Source of the DNA: Microbacterium sp. ProA8 | GTDB lineage: Bacteria > Actinomycetota > Actinomycetes > Actinomycetales > Microbacteriaceae | Direction of reading: 5' to 3' | NCBI RefSeq assembly: GCF_039905635.1 | Contig: NZ_CP157000.1 | Location: 2,418,001 to 2,482,000 of the forward strand | DNA: 64,000 bases | Shown here: piece by piece, positions 63,320 to 64,000 of the stretch | How the letters are laid out: each line of letters opens with the position of its first letter | Numbering within the stretch: the first letter of the stretch is position 1 | Position numbers and translations under genes: made by a program | The notes under the pieces: model-generated | Told to the model about the DNA's origin: nothing | Databases searched by the model: none | What the model saw: the letters and a program-made list of their open reading frames with translations, nothing else

Positions 63320-64000
63320 ATGCCCACGATCGCCGATTCTCCCGCCCTCGTCGCCGCGCGGCGCGAGTTCGACGGGGGCCGCGACTACCTCGCCGCGTGC
63401 ACGGTCGGCCTGCCCAGCCGAGCGACGCGGCGTGCCGTGATCGCCGACCTCGACGCCGCCGCGTCCGGTCGCCCCGACCTCGCCGCCTACTGTGCGGCAG
63501 TGGAGCGCTCGCGCGGGCTGTTCGCCTCTCTCGTCGGCATCGGCGCCGAACGCGTGGCGATCGGCTCGCAGACCTCCGTCGCTGCGGGGATGGTGGCGTC
63601 GGCGCTGCCCGACGGCGCCGAGGTGCTCGTGCCCGACGGCGAGTTCTCGTCGATGGTGCTGCCGTTCGTGCACTCGGGCCGCGGTCTCGTGGTGCGGACC
63701 GCTCCCCTGCGCGACCTCGCCGCACACGTCCGCCCCCGCACGGCACTCGTCGCCTTCTCGGTCGTGCAGTCCGCCACCGGCGAAGTGGCGGATGCCGCGG
63801 CCATCGTGGCCGCCGCCGCGCAGCACGGCGCACTCACACTGTGCGACGCGACCCAGGCCGTCGGCTGGCTCCCGGTCGAGGCATCCGACTTCGATGCCGT
63901 GGTCTGCCATGCGTACAAGTGGCTCTGCGCGCCGCGCGGAGTGTCGTTCCTCACGGTGTCCGACCGGCTCGCCGCCCGCATGACGCCGGTCAACGCGGGC
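63320..64000 (+). CDS. Class V aminotransferase (N-terminal part, cut by window end)
   Basis: 227 codons from the ATG at 63320, still open at 64000. PLP-dependent fold type I: GSQTSVAAGMVASALPDGAE cofactor loop, LCDATQAVGWLPV with the cofactor Asp, and the Schiff-base Lys in CHAYKWLCAPRG. Related to cysteine desulfurases and kynureninases, but the substrate is unknown. A GGAG precedes the ATG closely. Divergent from the LysR gene, which probably controls it. Confidence 0.85.
   Translation, partial: MPTIADSPALVAARREFDGGRDYLAACTVGLPSRATRRAVIADLDAAASGRPDLAAYCAAVERSRGLFASLVGIGAERVAIGSQTSVAAGMVASALPDGAEVLVPDGEFSSMVLPFVHSGRGLVVRTAPLRDLAAHVRPRTALVAFSVVQSATGEVADAAAIVAAAAQHGALTLCDATQAVGWLPVEASDFDAVVCHAYKWLCAPRGVSFLTVSDRLAARMTPVNAG

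Overview
The window is high-GC actinobacterial chromosome, most likely Microbacteriaceae and probably Microbacterium. This rests on gene content and order, GTG/TTG starts, ATGA-type overlaps, DUF3515/DUF4349/DUF2004 proteins, two DUF202 genes, and a marked excess of the heptamer GGATGCC/GGCATCC. No rRNA, CRISPR array, prophage or intact insertion sequence is visible.

Layout. (1) 1-4365: the tail of an unknown membrane protein, a terminator, a short block of repeats that may be IS-end debris, and a fused nitrate reductase/CysJ-type flavoprotein. (2) 4466-26531: a conserved housekeeping backbone on the minus strand (rimM, khpA, rpsP, ffh, ftsY, smc, mutM, rnc, rpmF, a DUF177 gene, coaD, recG), interrupted by lipB-lipA, a TetR-VOC fusion, lipoproteins and an accessory block (17762-20671). 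That block holds a promoter, a 39-codon leader-like ORF, alternative hairpins, an 84-aa protein and two tandem double-GNAT genes. (3) 26571-36686: rsmD, a serine hydrolase, thiL, a DUF3515 lipoprotein, then the minus-strand run leuC-leuD-murA-plsC-gpsA-ddl. (4) 36893-40729: terC behind a probable Mn2+ (yybP-ykoY) riboswitch, then a sigma factor coupled to a DUF4349 membrane protein and two DUF202 genes. (5) 40807-46066: two identical tRNA-Glu(CTC) genes, an MBL-fold hydrolase, and a fructose PTS operon (deoR-type regulator, fruK, fruA, ptsH) with paired operator repeats. (6) 46153-60245: a phosphotransferase followed by a signalling-rich block. It contains a membrane Ser/Thr kinase, an MFS-cNMP-patatin fusion, a secreted Cys-rich protein, a soluble-adenylyl-cyclase-like protein (two cyclase domains, NTPase, TPR-like helices) and a divergent LuxR-type STAND regulator. 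(7) 60512-64000: tRNA-Gln(CTG), gltX, and a LysR regulator divergent from a truncated class V aminotransferase gene.

The most interesting part is 49219-60245. The cyclase's two catalytic domains carry complementary residues, so together they should form one ATP-specific active site. A neighbouring protein joins a multidrug-type MFS transporter to a cNMP-binding domain with its key Glu and Arg intact and to a patatin lipase with Ser and Asp present. A local cAMP-to-phospholipase/transporter circuit is a reasonable but untested hypothesis. Other points worth checking are the leader/attenuator in front of the GNAT pair, the TetR-VOC fusion, the Mn2+ riboswitch, the break in rimM-trmD synteny, and the 101-nt gpsA/ddl overlap.
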